Positions 22,108 to 35,561 of a stretch of DNA of 64,000 nucleotides are shown one piece after another. The stretch is taken from positions 1,407,395-1,471,394 of the forward strand of contig NC_034009.1 in NCBI RefSeq assembly GCF_000346465.2, given 5' to 3'. A program made the translations under genes and the position numbers. The notes below the pieces were generated by a model that did no database searches, had not been told where the DNA came from, and worked only from the letters and a program-made list of their open reading frames with translations. This stretch comes from Prunus persica. Taxonomy: Eukaryota; Streptophyta; Magnoliopsida; Rosales; Rosaceae. The number at the start of each line of letters is the position of its first letter. The stretch's first letter is position 1.

Positions 22108-25100
22108 AGAATTAGTTGTTCCAGGCTGTTTTTCGCACCACACCTTTGAACCCGTGGTTGATTGCTGCGGTATTTATTTGATATCTGCTGACAGATTTAG
22201 TTAGCTCTCACGTTTGGATATAGATTTTCCGGTCAGATGAATAAGTTACAAGATGTATTCAGGGAGGTGCTGATCTCATTCCTAAACTCATTTTTCACAC
22301 ATAGATAGAGTGAAGAAGACTTTTGTTTGTTTTGTACATAATTGATAACCCTGCTGTTGCTGGCTACTGGAATAAGAGACATAAGTTCATGTTTACACTT
22401 GGGTTTTTGAACTTCCTTTCATGATATTTGTTTTGGTGGGGAAAGAGACTTCTCTCCTCATATTTGCCTCTGCAGTTGATTGAACCTGATTGCAGGGTCA
22501 GATGCCAACCTTGAGCAATCCTAAGGGTAGACTGCAATTTTGAGCTCAGAAGGGAAAACTATTCATGATTATGTGACCAAGTATTCTAAAGAGGCCAGGA
22601 CTCTGTTCTACAATGTGGGGGATTTTGGTGAGGAGGTTGAATGAAGGGTTCAATCCAACCATTCAATCATTAAAAAAGTTCAAGTCCAATATTTTTTTTT
22701 CTCTTGTTGGATAGTGGGGATTGAACCCCTCATTATAGCACTTCTGGGGACTCTTATATCAACTCTTATAACTTTATATTTCAGAATGTGTTTGGGTTCA
22801 AGTTCACCATGCATGTTCCAATTTGTTTGGGTTCAGTCCACTTTTTCTCTTACATCAGTCCCAGTCATGAAGACCAAGGCCGTTGCATACGTGACTTATA
22901 GGCCCAAACAATTTTTAAAGGCCTATCATTCATTACAAAGGACAGTTTTGTTTTGTTTTTTTATAGCCAACATAGTAACATACATATGGAAGTTGGCTTG
23001 GGATTATAAACAGAAAAAAGATATGACTTTTGCATGAATTTTCAACATCATTTTTGTATTGACCCTATCTTTGGTTGGTTGTTTTTGGAATGGAAGGAAA
23101 AGATTCTCCCTTTCTTTGTGAAAATTTGGAGGGAAATGGAAGAGAATTGGATGGACCCTAAGACCCAAACCCATGAATCTCACATTTTCCAGTCTTTAAA
23201 TGGAAGGGATGGGGAAGAAAATTTTCTCAAATACGCCCTCTTCACAGTATTCAAGTTAGGAAGAACAATATTTTTTGTGTATTCAGAATTGAGAGATCTA
23301 CAACTTTTACTTTTTCACATACTTTGATCTACTTTCCTTCCAAATTGTAAAGTTGAAGATACATGAAATCCAAAAACCTAAATAAATACTGTCTCAAAGT
23401 TCACCAATCAATCCCTCATCAAACCCTTTGAAAAAGCAAACAAGAAACAACCAATAAACTAAAGCCTAAAGGCAAGCTACCCTTGTCCCTTGCTTGTTGT
23501 GACCCCGCAAATCCCATCACATTAAATCTTAAACCCCATATGACCTTTGCTCAGCTCACACCTCTCAATCGGCGGCGTACGGCCCACCATTTAAATTTAT
23601 AGGCATCATCACACAGCTCTGTAGGGTTTAGAGGCTGCCAAAGGCAGAGGACCCTTGAATTTTTATGTCATTTTAAAGGAACCCAATTACACTTTTCCTA
23701 GCATTTGAACTACAAGTGAGCCTAGCAAAGTGCCAGTGTAGAGTGCCAGTCAGTGCCACCATCCCTCTCTCATTTTTCTCTTCGAATGTCGTGTGAATTA
23801 TTGACGTCCTCTGCTTTTTTCTACTTCTTGGTTTTTGTTCCTCTCTCTCACTAGTCACAGTAGGTTTCCTCTTCTTGCTCCAAGTTCAATTCATGCCCCT
23901 TATGCATCTGCTCATTTTTGGCAACCTCTTTGAAATTTCAAGGAGAAGGGGGCCCCTACCAACCCTTGTTTTAATGTTGTTGCTTTGCTACGTTTGTGTA
24001 TGTATGTAAAATTTAATCTCTGTTTTTGGACTGTAGCAGTAAAAATTGTTTGAAGTCTCCTGTGGCTGGCTGGCCTTTGGAAATTGGATCTACAACAACT
24101 CTACATGTCATTTCCAACAGTCCATGTCTCCGCTGTAAACCTTGTCAATCATGTCTGTCTAATCTTTCATCATCAAATGGGAAATAAATAGTGGGTTGCT
24201 CTCTGCTTTTTAATTATGATTCAAAAAAAATCACAATTTTCATCCCATAATCCAAAAACAAAACAAAAAAAGAATTTATGATATTTATTTCACGAATCAA
24301 TATCGTGAGTGTTGTTGACCGGAGTCCCCACCATCTCTTCGTTTGCATGTCATCAGATCAGAGCAAGTTAGTCTTATCCATGTGGCAAATATCATGATTG
24401 CAAAGTTGGATTAATATTATATACTAGTTGTAATGCTATTGGAATCTTGGAGAACCTAGGATGTGCACACAACTTCTTCCCCCCCGCCGCCCGCCCCCCA
24501 GTGGCTTTTTGGGGCCGTGAGAGGCTGTAACCCATTACTACCTCTCGGAGTTCTTCCTGAGAAAAAAAAGAAAAAGAAAATGGAATAATAGCAAAGATAT
24601 AAAATTTAAGAATATTTACCATCCGAAGTCCTAATTACGATTCCTTCAAATATCTTTTGCATCAAAAAATAAATCCATGTTGGCCTATAAAAGTTGTATA
24701 TATGTGAATATTCAATCAAATATCAAGAAAATAAAGAGTTTGTGCGGTGTGGAAGTTGGCCTCTTAATCAAATCCATTCGTTTCATGGACCATGATTACG
24801 TAATTAGACGTACCAATTTTATTTTCTTCCAACCGAGTTGGATAGGCAATTGGTAGGACAACTTGTAATTGACACGTCATCTCATAAGTCACATTAGGGC
24901 TCTCACAAATCACACAATATATGCAACTATATAATTAAGACATCGAGGAAGCTTTGTTGACTTATTAGTATCACAAGGTGCTGTGCTTTGGTGGAGATAA
25001 TCAAAGATTCCAATGAAGCTCAAGTTGAAAGTTTTTAGGGATGCAATATAGAGATGTTGGTTTCTTCACCATCTTTGCAGGATGCCTTGTCATCCACACA

Positions 25101-26849
25101 AACAGGGTGTAAGTTGGTGGTGGGTTTTAATGCTCCATAAAATCATCTCCTTTCTTCCCTTGAGTTTATAGTTCTGTCCCATCTACTCATCACACATCAT
25201 GCCATGTCGATTCTTTAACATACCTTGAGCTACCTGCAAATATCAAAATCCTAGCAATTGGCCCGCCATTGCAGATTTTTTTTCATTTGATTACTTTACT
25301 CTAAACAAAAAAAACCTTGCAGCTGGTTAAGAAATAAGACCAAAATGGCAAAAGCGGTAGTTATTTACTGATTAGATTTATATTGTCAAACTATGAATCA
25401 GGACGAGCATTGTAGCTAGTGCATAAGGTCACCTAGAAATACGCGTATTATATGAATTTTAATGATGGAAAATGAAATCCTTTTGTCTGTCCCTAGTTCC
25501 ATGCACCACAACGGTTTAAATCTCTTTATGTTATTATTATTTATTAAGATAAGATGTGTGGCTCTTTTAAACAAAGAAAGCATGGCTCCTAGATCTCAAT
25601 CAGGGAATGCATCAGTATAAATGACTGAATTAGAAAGGATGAAAGCAACACAATCTCTCTTTCAAGTATCAATTTTTGCTGTTTGCTTTGACTATTATCT
25701 AATGCCGTAGGTGTATGATTTTCAAGCATTAAATGTAGCTACTGGCCTGAGATATAGTAAACCAAGATAAGGACAGTCGTTTGCTAGGCCTTCATGAGGA
25801 CATAGGGGAAGGATGGTGGTGTTGTCGAAATGTGTGGAGGTGGACCGTGGGTGACTACTGGAGGTATTATGTCTCAGAATTTACTATCAATGCGTTTATT
25901 GATTGCAAGGCAAGATCTAACGCAACGCATATTAACAAGGGAATTCAATACATATTCCAAATTCATCGTGGTGGTAGTCTAATGATGTTGTGGGGAAGCA
26001 AATTGTCGGAACTCACACACCAAATATGTCGGTATCGTCTTCAATTGCTTGGTTTAACTAAAAGGCTCCATATCAGTATGTGTGAGTTAATTCTTTATTT
26101 ACCAATTAATGACTCTTACGAAACATAAGTGAGATTTCTTCGTAATTCTAATATGAATCAATTTTTCAACAAATTAAGTAACAGTTTGTGTTTAATATCG
26201 TGCGCAGAACCCCACACACAGATGCTCGCTCTCTCCCAAGTTTGGTTTGGATTCATCAAGGTGTTATTATACAAAAGCGTCGAAATGGGTAGCTAATTAT
26301 TATCCCACCAATGCTGCCTGCATTACCATGTTAAATAATTAGTTCTAGGGATGCCATTACCAATGCACCCACAAAAGCCAAAGCAAGTTGTTCTTCCTCT
26401 CCCTGCCACAACCCATTTCACACCCAAAAGCTTTGTACCGGAGAGCCAATTAATAAGTGAAAAAATTATCTTACATGTCATTATGTTATTGATTGAAAAT
26501 AGTAAAAAGTGATATTTCTGTTGCATGAAAGTCTTTCTCATTGCCCACCAACCTATCACTCCATCAACCTACAGTAAATTAATGTCAGTATAGCTCTCAA
26601 CTCTCAACTCTGTAACTAAATTGTGTAAATTAACTGCTGTCCAGACCCTTTTGGAAAGAAAACTTTATGAAAATTACCAATAAGAAAGTCAAGAAGAAAA
26701 AAAAAACTTCTGCTTTGAACTCTCATCCTTGAACATTTGGTATGTAGAAGGAAAAATATTCTCTTGAGAAATAAAGTATTGTCAACTTTTTTTGTCCATC
26801 CATAAAATTCAGGGATTAAAGAGTCGAATTCTAATAGTAGCGATAAAAG
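22108..26849. other. Intergenic, about 4.7 kb, no gene seen
   Basis: The first part should be the 3' UTR of the EGF-like gene. The rest has only short frames without family character. A C-rich run at about 24479-24500 stands out in AT-rich surroundings. I saw no paired repeats. Confidence 0.5.
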
Positions 26850-27781
26850 AAATGCTAGTAACCTTCTCTCTAACCTTTTTCTTTGGACTTTCTTCCTTTT
26901 TTGCTTGACATGTGTCATTCTCTTTACACTTAAAACAATGTCATTAATATATTATACAATTTAACTTTTGCTTTCCAACTTTGCCCTTATTAAATGTATT
27001 CAAAAAAAATTCACAACTTTCTTACCTTTTTTTTTTCTTTTTTTTTTTAACATCAATTATTTTTTTCAAGAAAATGTCTAATTTTTTCAAAAAAGAGGAA
27101 ATGTCCGTTTTTTTTAAAACACAAAGGACTTTTTTTTTTTCTATCTAAACCCTTTGTGTTAAAATAAAAACCAAACATTTCCGCTTAAAAGCATATATTT
27201 TCTTTAAAAAAATAATTGATTTTAGAAAAAAAATAATGAGAGTATCTCCGACCGATATGTCAAAAGTGCCACATAAACATTTAACGGCTAGAAATAACAT
27301 CTCACATCACTCCAACAGAATTTTCAAAGTTGATGTGGAATGAAGGCTGGAGGTTCAGCTGTTAATTTTGACATTCCAAAAGCAAAATGTCAAATTAATA
27401 TTTTATTATTTTTAAAAGATAGCTGGTTGTTACTTTCATATATTATTTTCCTTTTTTTTTCCTTCTTTATCTAAAATGATTTGACTGTTACAATAATTAT
27501 TTATTTGACATATCGGGTGGAGTGTAAAACTGTGTAAATGACAAATTGCCACATCAGTCATCAAATTAAAATTTGATGTTTGGTATTTGACACCTCCCTT
27601 TGAGATGCTCTAAGATGGTAAAAAAGTTGTGAATTTTTTTTGGATAAATTGAATACATTTAATAAGGGTAAACTTGGAAAGTAAAAGTTAGCTTGTATAA
27701 TATATTAATGACATTATTTTAAGTGTAAGGAGAACTCAAGCAAAAAATAGAAAATGTCCAAATGAAAAGGTTGCTAACATT
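26850..27781. mobile_element. Inverted-repeat element with nested element
   Basis: The outer arms are about 180 bp. Left reads ATGCTAGTAACC, later GTCATTAATATATTATACAA and CCTTATTAAATGTATTCAA. The complement of the right arm reads ATGTTAGCAACC and then the same two blocks. The right arm is interrupted at its inner side by a second unit at about 27239-27614. Family unassigned; no target duplication fixed for the outer element. Confidence 0.75.
27239..27614. mobile_element. Inner MITE, PIF/Harbinger-like ends
   Basis: The left end is GAGTATCTCCGACCGATATG and the complement of the right end is AGAGCATCTCAAAGGGAGGT, a style seen in PIF/Harbinger MITEs. Terminal similarity is short and imperfect, so the class is tentative. 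Confidence 0.45.
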
Positions 27782-30700
27782 ACTAGTAGATAATGTGAAG
27801 AAAAATATGATTCAAATCATATTGATTGAGCATAAGATTTAGGCTGCACAAACTTCCATAAACTTTCCCATTAGTCTTTTAAGTAGTTACTTAGCAGTAA
27901 AGTGTTGGCATAATGGCATTCAGAATCCCACTATTCACACACAGCTAGCCCATATATTTGACCACAGTAAGACACTTTTCCACATTAAAGTACAAGATAG
28001 CACAACAAGGTGAAGAAGAAGGAGAAAAGTTGACAAGGGTAATATTGGAATTTGAAAAAGTTCAATCCATAGGGAAGCATAAAATGGAGCCTCTGCTTGG
28101 TTCATGTCTGCTTCATTCATTCATTCACGAAGAAGAAACCAAAAAGTATAAATAAAAGAGAAAAAGAGGAAAAAGGCTGCAAACCCTACTGTTTTTTCTT
28201 TAAGCTTTTTGGTCTGAAAGGAAGAAGATGAAATCAAAAGAGGGAGATGATGACGTTAGCCAGGCACGCCAACACAACACGCCCCGTTTTAGCCCAAGGT
28301 GAGGTGAGGAACCAACGAGCAACAAAATCCCAGAGAGACACTGCCAAAACAAACTATACTAATAGAATCAATAACAGTTTTCCATTTTTATTTTTATTTT
28401 TATTTTTTCTGTCAGAGGCTCTCTTACATATTTGTCTCTCTCAAGTGAGCCAAGGCCTGAGGGCTTTGTTGGGAATGAATTTTTCAAAGCATTTTCTGGC
28501 CCTACGTGGCAGTCATCGGTGAGGTCCCACGTGAGCCGGATGGATCGTGTATGTTTATTTGATGTTTGAAATCTTTATGGACTGACAAAAATGTTAAGGA
28601 ATGTTACTATTGAAACCAAGAAAATTGAAGAACCAAACATCTAATCCAGTGAAAGAAAATTGGAGAAGTCATGGTTTTGGGGTCAACTCATGAGTACGAT
28701 TCAATGAAGGCATGGTTGTTTCTTCTTTTCTTTTTTCTTTTCTTTTTTGCTGTAATGAAGTCATTTGAAAATTCTTCTAAATGTGGCATGGGTTTTTTTC
28801 ATTAGAGAAAATATATGTATTAAATCTTTGTATTTAAGTTAGAGTGAATCCAATGATTTAACAGTTATGACTAAGTTCACACTAAATACGAATCCATACT
28901 GTTGAAAAATCCAACTAGATGCATCCTTTTGCATAATTCATTAACTAATGGCATGCTTATTTACCAATAATAGGTATGGAAAGAAAGAAAATAATTCTAA
29001 TTTTTAACTTCTCCGCATTTACTAATATATAAGGAATGAAAAAACATGTGAATTCCACTTTAAAATCCGTAATCACACACCTTCAAAATTAGATCAACTA
29101 TCAAGGTTATTTTCATTCATGTGTTGATTTCATATGGTTAGTAAACAACTTAATAGGAATGACTTTTTCTCATACCAATTCTTTACTTCCTCTATTCCTA
29201 AATTTCATAATTCCTTGATAAGTAAATATGTCGTAAAAACGTCTCGAATGTGAATTGACTAATACTTTACATATGAAGTCGAATGACACATTATATAGAC
29301 CCGTCATCAAAGCTCTATCAAAACTGAAATCCGGAAAAACAAATTCTCTCCTAAACTTTAAGCTTAGTCCAAGGTAATATTACCATTGACATCTTCACAA
29401 GCATCCAAAAATTATTAAACAAAGATGAAAGGTAATGCAAACGAGATACAAAAACGAAGTCTCGAATATTTGAGAGATGGATAGGCAAATTAAGGGAAAG
29501 TAAGCTCAATAAAAATCTTCTTTTTTTTTCTTTCTTTCTTTCTGTTAGTTATTCGGAAAATTAAAGCAAGTTTGAAGAATGAAAAACAAACAGAAAGGCA
29601 AAGAGGCAAAGGACGTTGAATTCAAAGAGGCCCTACTTTTGGTACTGGCATTGAAATTCCTTGTGTTCATGCAGCAAGCACTAGCAGAACAGGAGGAGAC
29701 TGATCATCAGAAACCATGGGACCCAAGATTACTGGAAGAATGTCATTCTTTGCAGGAAGGCTGAACCCAACCAAAACCCTTAAATCAGCCACCATATACA
29801 CCATCTGATCAGTCTTCGAGTCCCTTTTCTTTTCTTTATTATTTATTTTTTTAATGTATGGAATGAGCTGATTCAATTCAATCATGAATTGTGGGGGGTG
29901 GCAATATTTGTACTGTAAAGTTATATACAACCATGCTTTTATTTATTTATTTATTTATGAGATAGAAGGATAAAACCCAAAAAAAACGACAACTAACTAA
30001 TACAGATACAACCATGATTTTTGAGGTTTATATCCGTTGTGCAAATTAAGCCATAAACAAAGTCTCTTTTATTTTTCTTTGAAGAGTCATTTGTCACATT
30101 ATTTTTTTAGTATAACAAATTTTCGTTCATAAAATTTGAACTCAAGATTATCTATCTCCCAACAAGGTAAAGACAAAAAAAAAAAAAACCATGCTGATCA
30201 AGTTGTGGATTTTGTGTGTTTCTGTTTCCCCTTGGTGGGGTTTTTTTCACTGTAAAAGTGTTGAACAGAAGCACAAAACTGAAATCTGAAATCTGACATC
30301 TGATCAGATTATAATTGAGAAATACAGAAACACGAGGGCAATGGTCCATATATTATATATATATATATATATGGTCCATATAGTAGATGTGGAAGGTGCG
30401 ACTGCCCATGATTGATCATCTTCACCATTCATTCACTGATAGCAGCAGCTTAATTATGCATCTAATCGCAGGTTCCTCCTCATCACCTCAGTCTCTCTAT
30501 CTCCTTGCATTGCAATTTGCATGCATTTTGTTAATGGCCCATCTCATTTAATTCTCCAGATGGATACAGTTCACTGGCTCTACCTTGGGTCCTCTATGCT
30601 CCAAATGCCAGCCCACCCACCCCTCTTTGTTCAATTGTTCTCACACTTATTATGCAATTATTTTTTTAAACACAACTCCTTTTTCTTATTATTGATATAC

Positions 30701-32304
30701 ATAATGATATGTTTTCACTTTTGCAATTGTTCATGCCCGTGCAATTTGAAGTCTAGTGGAAAAACGGTCTTAATTTACAAACATGTGGTCTTAGGCTCGA
30801 ATTCTCATGATATCTTATGACCTTGGTAGTGCATTGGTGAGAAACCCATGAACTTCGAATCTTTTGATGTCTTATCATAAATAAATAAAATATCTTTCCC
30901 AATTATTTTTGGATTTTGGCCACTTTTTTATTTTTTATACAAGATCCTTAACTTCTTGAGCTACAAATCCCTTACTTTTGTTTTTAAATTTATAAGTTGT
31001 CAAATCTACAACTCGCTTAGGAGTTTTAATATCTACAATATTTCTCTTAATTGTTTTCATAAAATAGCACCACACTATCAAGAGTTTCAAGGAATGTTCG
31101 AATTATGATTAAACTCTTAAAGAAAATAAAATTTCACTTTTAAGTTTTCTTGTTTTTAATAACAAGACGTGAACATTTACTTATTTCTTAGATAGAACAG
31201 AAACCTGCCATTTCCCAAGTTCCCAACAAAAATGAAATATTAAAGTCCGTCTTCCAATTCATTTTTACCGCCAACCGACCCAAAAAAAATACAAGAAAAA
31301 CAAATTGTGTCTTCCGCTCGGTTCGGAGAGAGAAACATTGTACAATGTACAAACAAATCGAGCCGTATGATTTTAATCAAATGTCGTACCGGAAAATGGT
31401 CAACACGCTGATTTGCAGCGCGTGTTTCATAGCTCTCTCTGCACCTAGTCACACGATACATACCGAGCCAAATCACATAATGTTATTTATCAAACGTATT
31501 CTTGAAAAGCCTCAAACTTAGGAAGACTGTGTGTTATCGAGCAAATGAGATACTAAAATGCCCTTATACTTAACACACCTGCAACTTTATAATACTATGT
31601 ATTTATGATGTTTAGTATTTTAGTATCAAAATATTTTTAAAAACCAGGAAGCGAGGCCTCGCTTGTCAAAGACGGGGATGACGATGAGAAAATCAAACTC
31701 AATATCGTCTTGGTTTGCAAGTGATTAAGATAAGTTATCCATGTACTTGGAGTCATATGTTCAAATAATCAAATCCCCTCTTACTATCGCTTGTATTTAA
31801 AAAAAACACACTTTTATTTCACTATTGCCACCCATTGTTCAATTTAATTTAAGTTTTATTTTAAAACAAAGTTAAAGATTGTGACATTTTTAGTAACCCA
31901 TTGAAGTTCATGCATCAAGAGACTCAATATCCTAAATACACTTGGCACATGTTTAGATTACAGCCCACAAACATTTTTAATGTTATAGAATATTTGGATC
32001 CTTACACCTAAAATTCTTCCAAATTTGTAATTTTTGACATAAAAATATTCGTCTCTCTGTCTCTTATCTCTCTCATTCTCTTTTTTCATACAAAAATTCT
32101 ACTGCCCATTATTTTAATTTTATTCTACTAAAATCCAATCCTCAATACGGCCGCTTGCTTTGTGTGTCTCTCTCTATAAAGCTGGCAACCTTCCCATTCA
32201 CCTAAAAGAACCTCTCTCTCTGTGTACCCTTCTCTTACTCTTAACACTGAGCACCTCTTTGTAAACTGGTTCACTTACCGCCGTTTCAATTACCACCCAC
32301 TCAA
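27782..32304. other. Intergenic, about 4.5 kb, no gene seen
   Basis: Short frames only. A (TA)n tract lies near 30351-30372. The last 200 bases, with CTCTCTCT and TATAAAGC near 32176, look like the promoter and 5' UTR of the next gene. Confidence 0.5.
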
Positions 32305-35300
32305 ATGGACCCGGTTCAGGCCGCCATGTTCCGGCCACCGGAAACTCCTCGCGAACCCATGGAATTTCTCTCGCGCTCCTGGAGCGTCTCAGCTCAAGAA
32401 GTGTCCAAAGCCTTATCTCCTTCCCCTGGCCAAGGCCAAGGCCCACTCGCAAAGCTCAACCTCAGCTCTGCTGTTAATGGCGGTGGTGGGCCCATACCTG
32501 AGGACTTGGCCGGAGAGTTAGACGAGAGTGCTAGTTTTTCTGGGAACCCATTTTCGTTTGCTTCCTCTGAGACCTCTCAGCTTGTAATGGAGCGTATTAT
32601 GTCACAATCTGTAAGTTGGGTTGAGCAGAGTTGGGATTTTTAGCTTGGCATGTGTGGACAAATTGTGGGATTTTTTTTGGTTTGGTCTTGTTTTCTTGAA
32701 ATCGATTGTGAAAGTCTTCTTTTTTCTCTTTGTTGTGTTTCTGGTATTGTTTTTTAGCTCCCTCTGTCCCTGTTTTGTTTGGCTCTTTCTGGTATTGGTG
32801 GCAAATTGACATTTTGTTTTGGGTTAAACTTTCCATTTCCGGGTCTTCTTCTTCTTCTTCATCTTACTCTTCTAAAATAAAAACCAACCCACATTAATTC
32901 ACTGTTTTATGTCACTGTTTTTACAGCAAGAGGTATCTCCACGCACCTCAGGTCGGCTCTCACACAGCAGCGGCCCTCTCAACGGTTCCTTAACCGACAG
33001 CCCACCTGTCTCTCCCTCTGAAATCGACGATGTCAAGGTTTGTAGGCTCTGTTTGCTATTTATTTACTGTTTTTTAAATATTTGTCGGCGACCACTGTAC
33101 ACGGTTGCCGGAATATGTTAATAACCACAAGACAAGTACGAAAGTATGATATCTGGGTTTAAAGCACGAGTACTGGGTCGTCCCTGACTCACTCTGACCC
33201 GGTCGAACATAGTCCCCAGCTTTCCCACTAACCAACGTCCCTTTAATTATAAACCTCCAAAGATGACCAAATCCATGTTGTTTCGCTCTTTTCAATGCGA
33301 AAGTTAAAAGCTTTGGTCCTCTGCTTCAGCTAATTAGAAAACCCATTTCATAAATCTGCGTATTTTTAGTGTTCGTAATTGGATTTGTTCTAACTTCGAC
33401 ATTTACAGAAACAGTCTTGGTTTTCTGTCTATTTACAGAGCTAACCAAGCATCATGATTCATTTTGGTCCCCCACAAATGAATTGGTCTACTTTGCACGG
33501 TGGTTGTGACCCAAAATCTGTCTCTGTATTTAATTTATGAACCGACAGTGCCACTTCCTCGAGATCCAGTGTGAAGAAACCTATGGCTTCTTCTCACTCA
33601 GCTTTCGTTAGATGAGTTATGGACCCCAAGAAGCTGAAGTGGGTCTGTGATTGGTGCCATACACTCGTTACTTCTGTATTTGGGTGGTTTAACATTACAT
33701 TCATACATATAACATATCCAATTGAGGACTTTCCATCAATGAACCAAAAATCACATTTTTAACTTTCCTTTTTATCTCCATGCAGTATGGCCGCTCAAAC
33801 AACCACCACAACACCGGATTTAGAGCCACCGGTGCTGGTGGCACCGCCACGTCCGGTGGGGGAAAGACAGTGGGTAGGTGGCTTAAGGATAGGAGGGAGA
33901 AGAAGAAAGAGGAGACCAGGGCCCACAATGCCCAGCTCCATGCTGCTGTTTCTGTTGCTGGGGTGGCTTCTGCCATAGCCGCCATTGCTGCTGCCACTGC
34001 CGCCTCATCTGGGTCCGGTAAAGATGAGCATATGGCCAAGACTGACATGGCCGTGGCCTCTGCTGCCACATTGGTTGCTGCACAGTGTGTGGAGGCGGCT
34101 GAGGCCATGGGGGCTGAGCGGGAACATCTTGCTACAGTGGTCAGCTCTGCCGTGAATGTCCGATCTGCTGGCGATATCATGACATTAACGGCTGCCGCAG
34201 CAACAGGTATATAATGTAGATTTGGTTTACTGTTATGGGTATAATTAGAATTGAAGTTTTCGGTTTTTTCTTTGTGTTATGGACTCTAATGCCCTTGAGG
34301 TTTGTGGTGTGGATTGCAGCTTTACGTGGTGCAGCAACATTGAAGGCAAGGGCATTGAAGGAAGTGTGGAATATAGCAGCAGTTATTCCTGTCGAGAAAG
34401 GGGTAGGAGTAGGTGGTAATGGTAATGGTAGTAACGGTAATTCCAACAGTAGTTTCAGTGGAGAACTTGTTCCTGAAGAGAATTTTCTGGGCATCTGTAG
34501 TAGAGAATTACTTGCTAAGGGTTGTGAGATCCTCAAGCGCACCCGCAAAGGTAAACTTTTGTTTGTTTGTTTTTATGTTTTTCATTTGAAATCATTGCAA
34601 TTATTTACCTCTCTCTATTGGAATTGTGTTGGGGGCATGGTTATGTGGGTGGAAGATGGAAAAATTGCTTCCATCTTCGATGAACTAGGTTGAAATCATT
34701 GTAGTTATTTACGTTTGACGATACTTTTGTCCCTTTTTCACTTTGGATTGTGCTTAAATTACTGTATGGGGAGCTAGCGAGTGAAATTTGAATTTGCTTG
34801 GAGGTTTTGATTGATGATTTCTGGTTACTACATCCATTCCTAACTGTTATAACTTTGTTCTGCTGAATGCCAGGTGATCTTCATTGGAAAATTGTCTCTG
34901 TTTATATCAATAGGACGGGTCAGGTAAAGTTCCTAGCTTGTCTATTGATTTATTTTATTTTTCTTTGACGTAGGGCTAATAATTTGGGTATCAGTAGAAC
35001 TTTTTGTCATGAATGTGAACTTCATGGGAAAAAAGGTACTCACAGCAAAAGAGACTGCTATGATGAAAGAATTGGATCTGCCTTCTCTTTTCTCTTTTTG
35101 TGCTTTCTTTATTTAGTCTGGAACTTCTTTTTGTGCAGGTTATGCTGAAGATGAAGAGCAGGCATGTTGCTGGGACCATCACAAAAAAGAAAAAGAGTAA
35201 GTGACTACTTTTGTCTTTCACTAATAATTTGAGCAGAATGGAGGTGGGGGGGTCTTCTTCCATCTGGGGATTTGCAAAAGCTAGCAGTCTAGTGGGAAAA

Positions 35301-35561
35301 GATCAAAAGGATTCTTCTTTAATTCCATCTTCTTTTGAATTTACAGATGTGGTGCTGGAGGTGATTAAAGATATGCCAGCTTGGCCTGGTCGCCACCTGC
35401 TTGAGGGAGGTGAGCACCGGCGTTACTTTGGACTGAAAACAGTTATGCGCGGAGTTGTAGAATTCGAATGCCGGAGCCAGAGAGAGTATGATATTTGGAC
35501 TCTCGGCGTCTCAAGGCTCCTCTCCATTGCTGCAGAAAGGCACAATAGACATAGGGTTTGA
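32305..35561 (+). CDS. VAN3-binding protein / FORKED1-like
   Basis: FORKED/VAN3-binding proteins carry a DUF828 region and a pleckstrin-homology-like domain, and help target auxin carriers during vein patterning. Seven exons (32305-32610, 32927-33037, 33786-34206, 34320-34550, 34874-34923, 35139-35196, 35347-35561) give 463 aa. Family motifs include [19 protein letters not shown] near the start, [20 protein letters not shown], the alanine-rich [19 protein letters not shown], and [20 protein letters not shown]. The PH-like part is [20 protein letters not shown] through [16 protein letters not shown] to [20 protein letters not shown]. All introns are GT-AG and frames join cleanly. Asparagine/glycine repeats near residues 300-320 are a soft spot. 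The likely site is trans-Golgi or endosomal membranes via the lipid-binding domain (family knowledge). Confidence 0.9.

Noticed and set aside
33701..34180. Long minus-strand frame of 159 codons
   Set aside because: It is the shadow of the alanine-rich third exon of the VAN3-binding gene on the plus strand.
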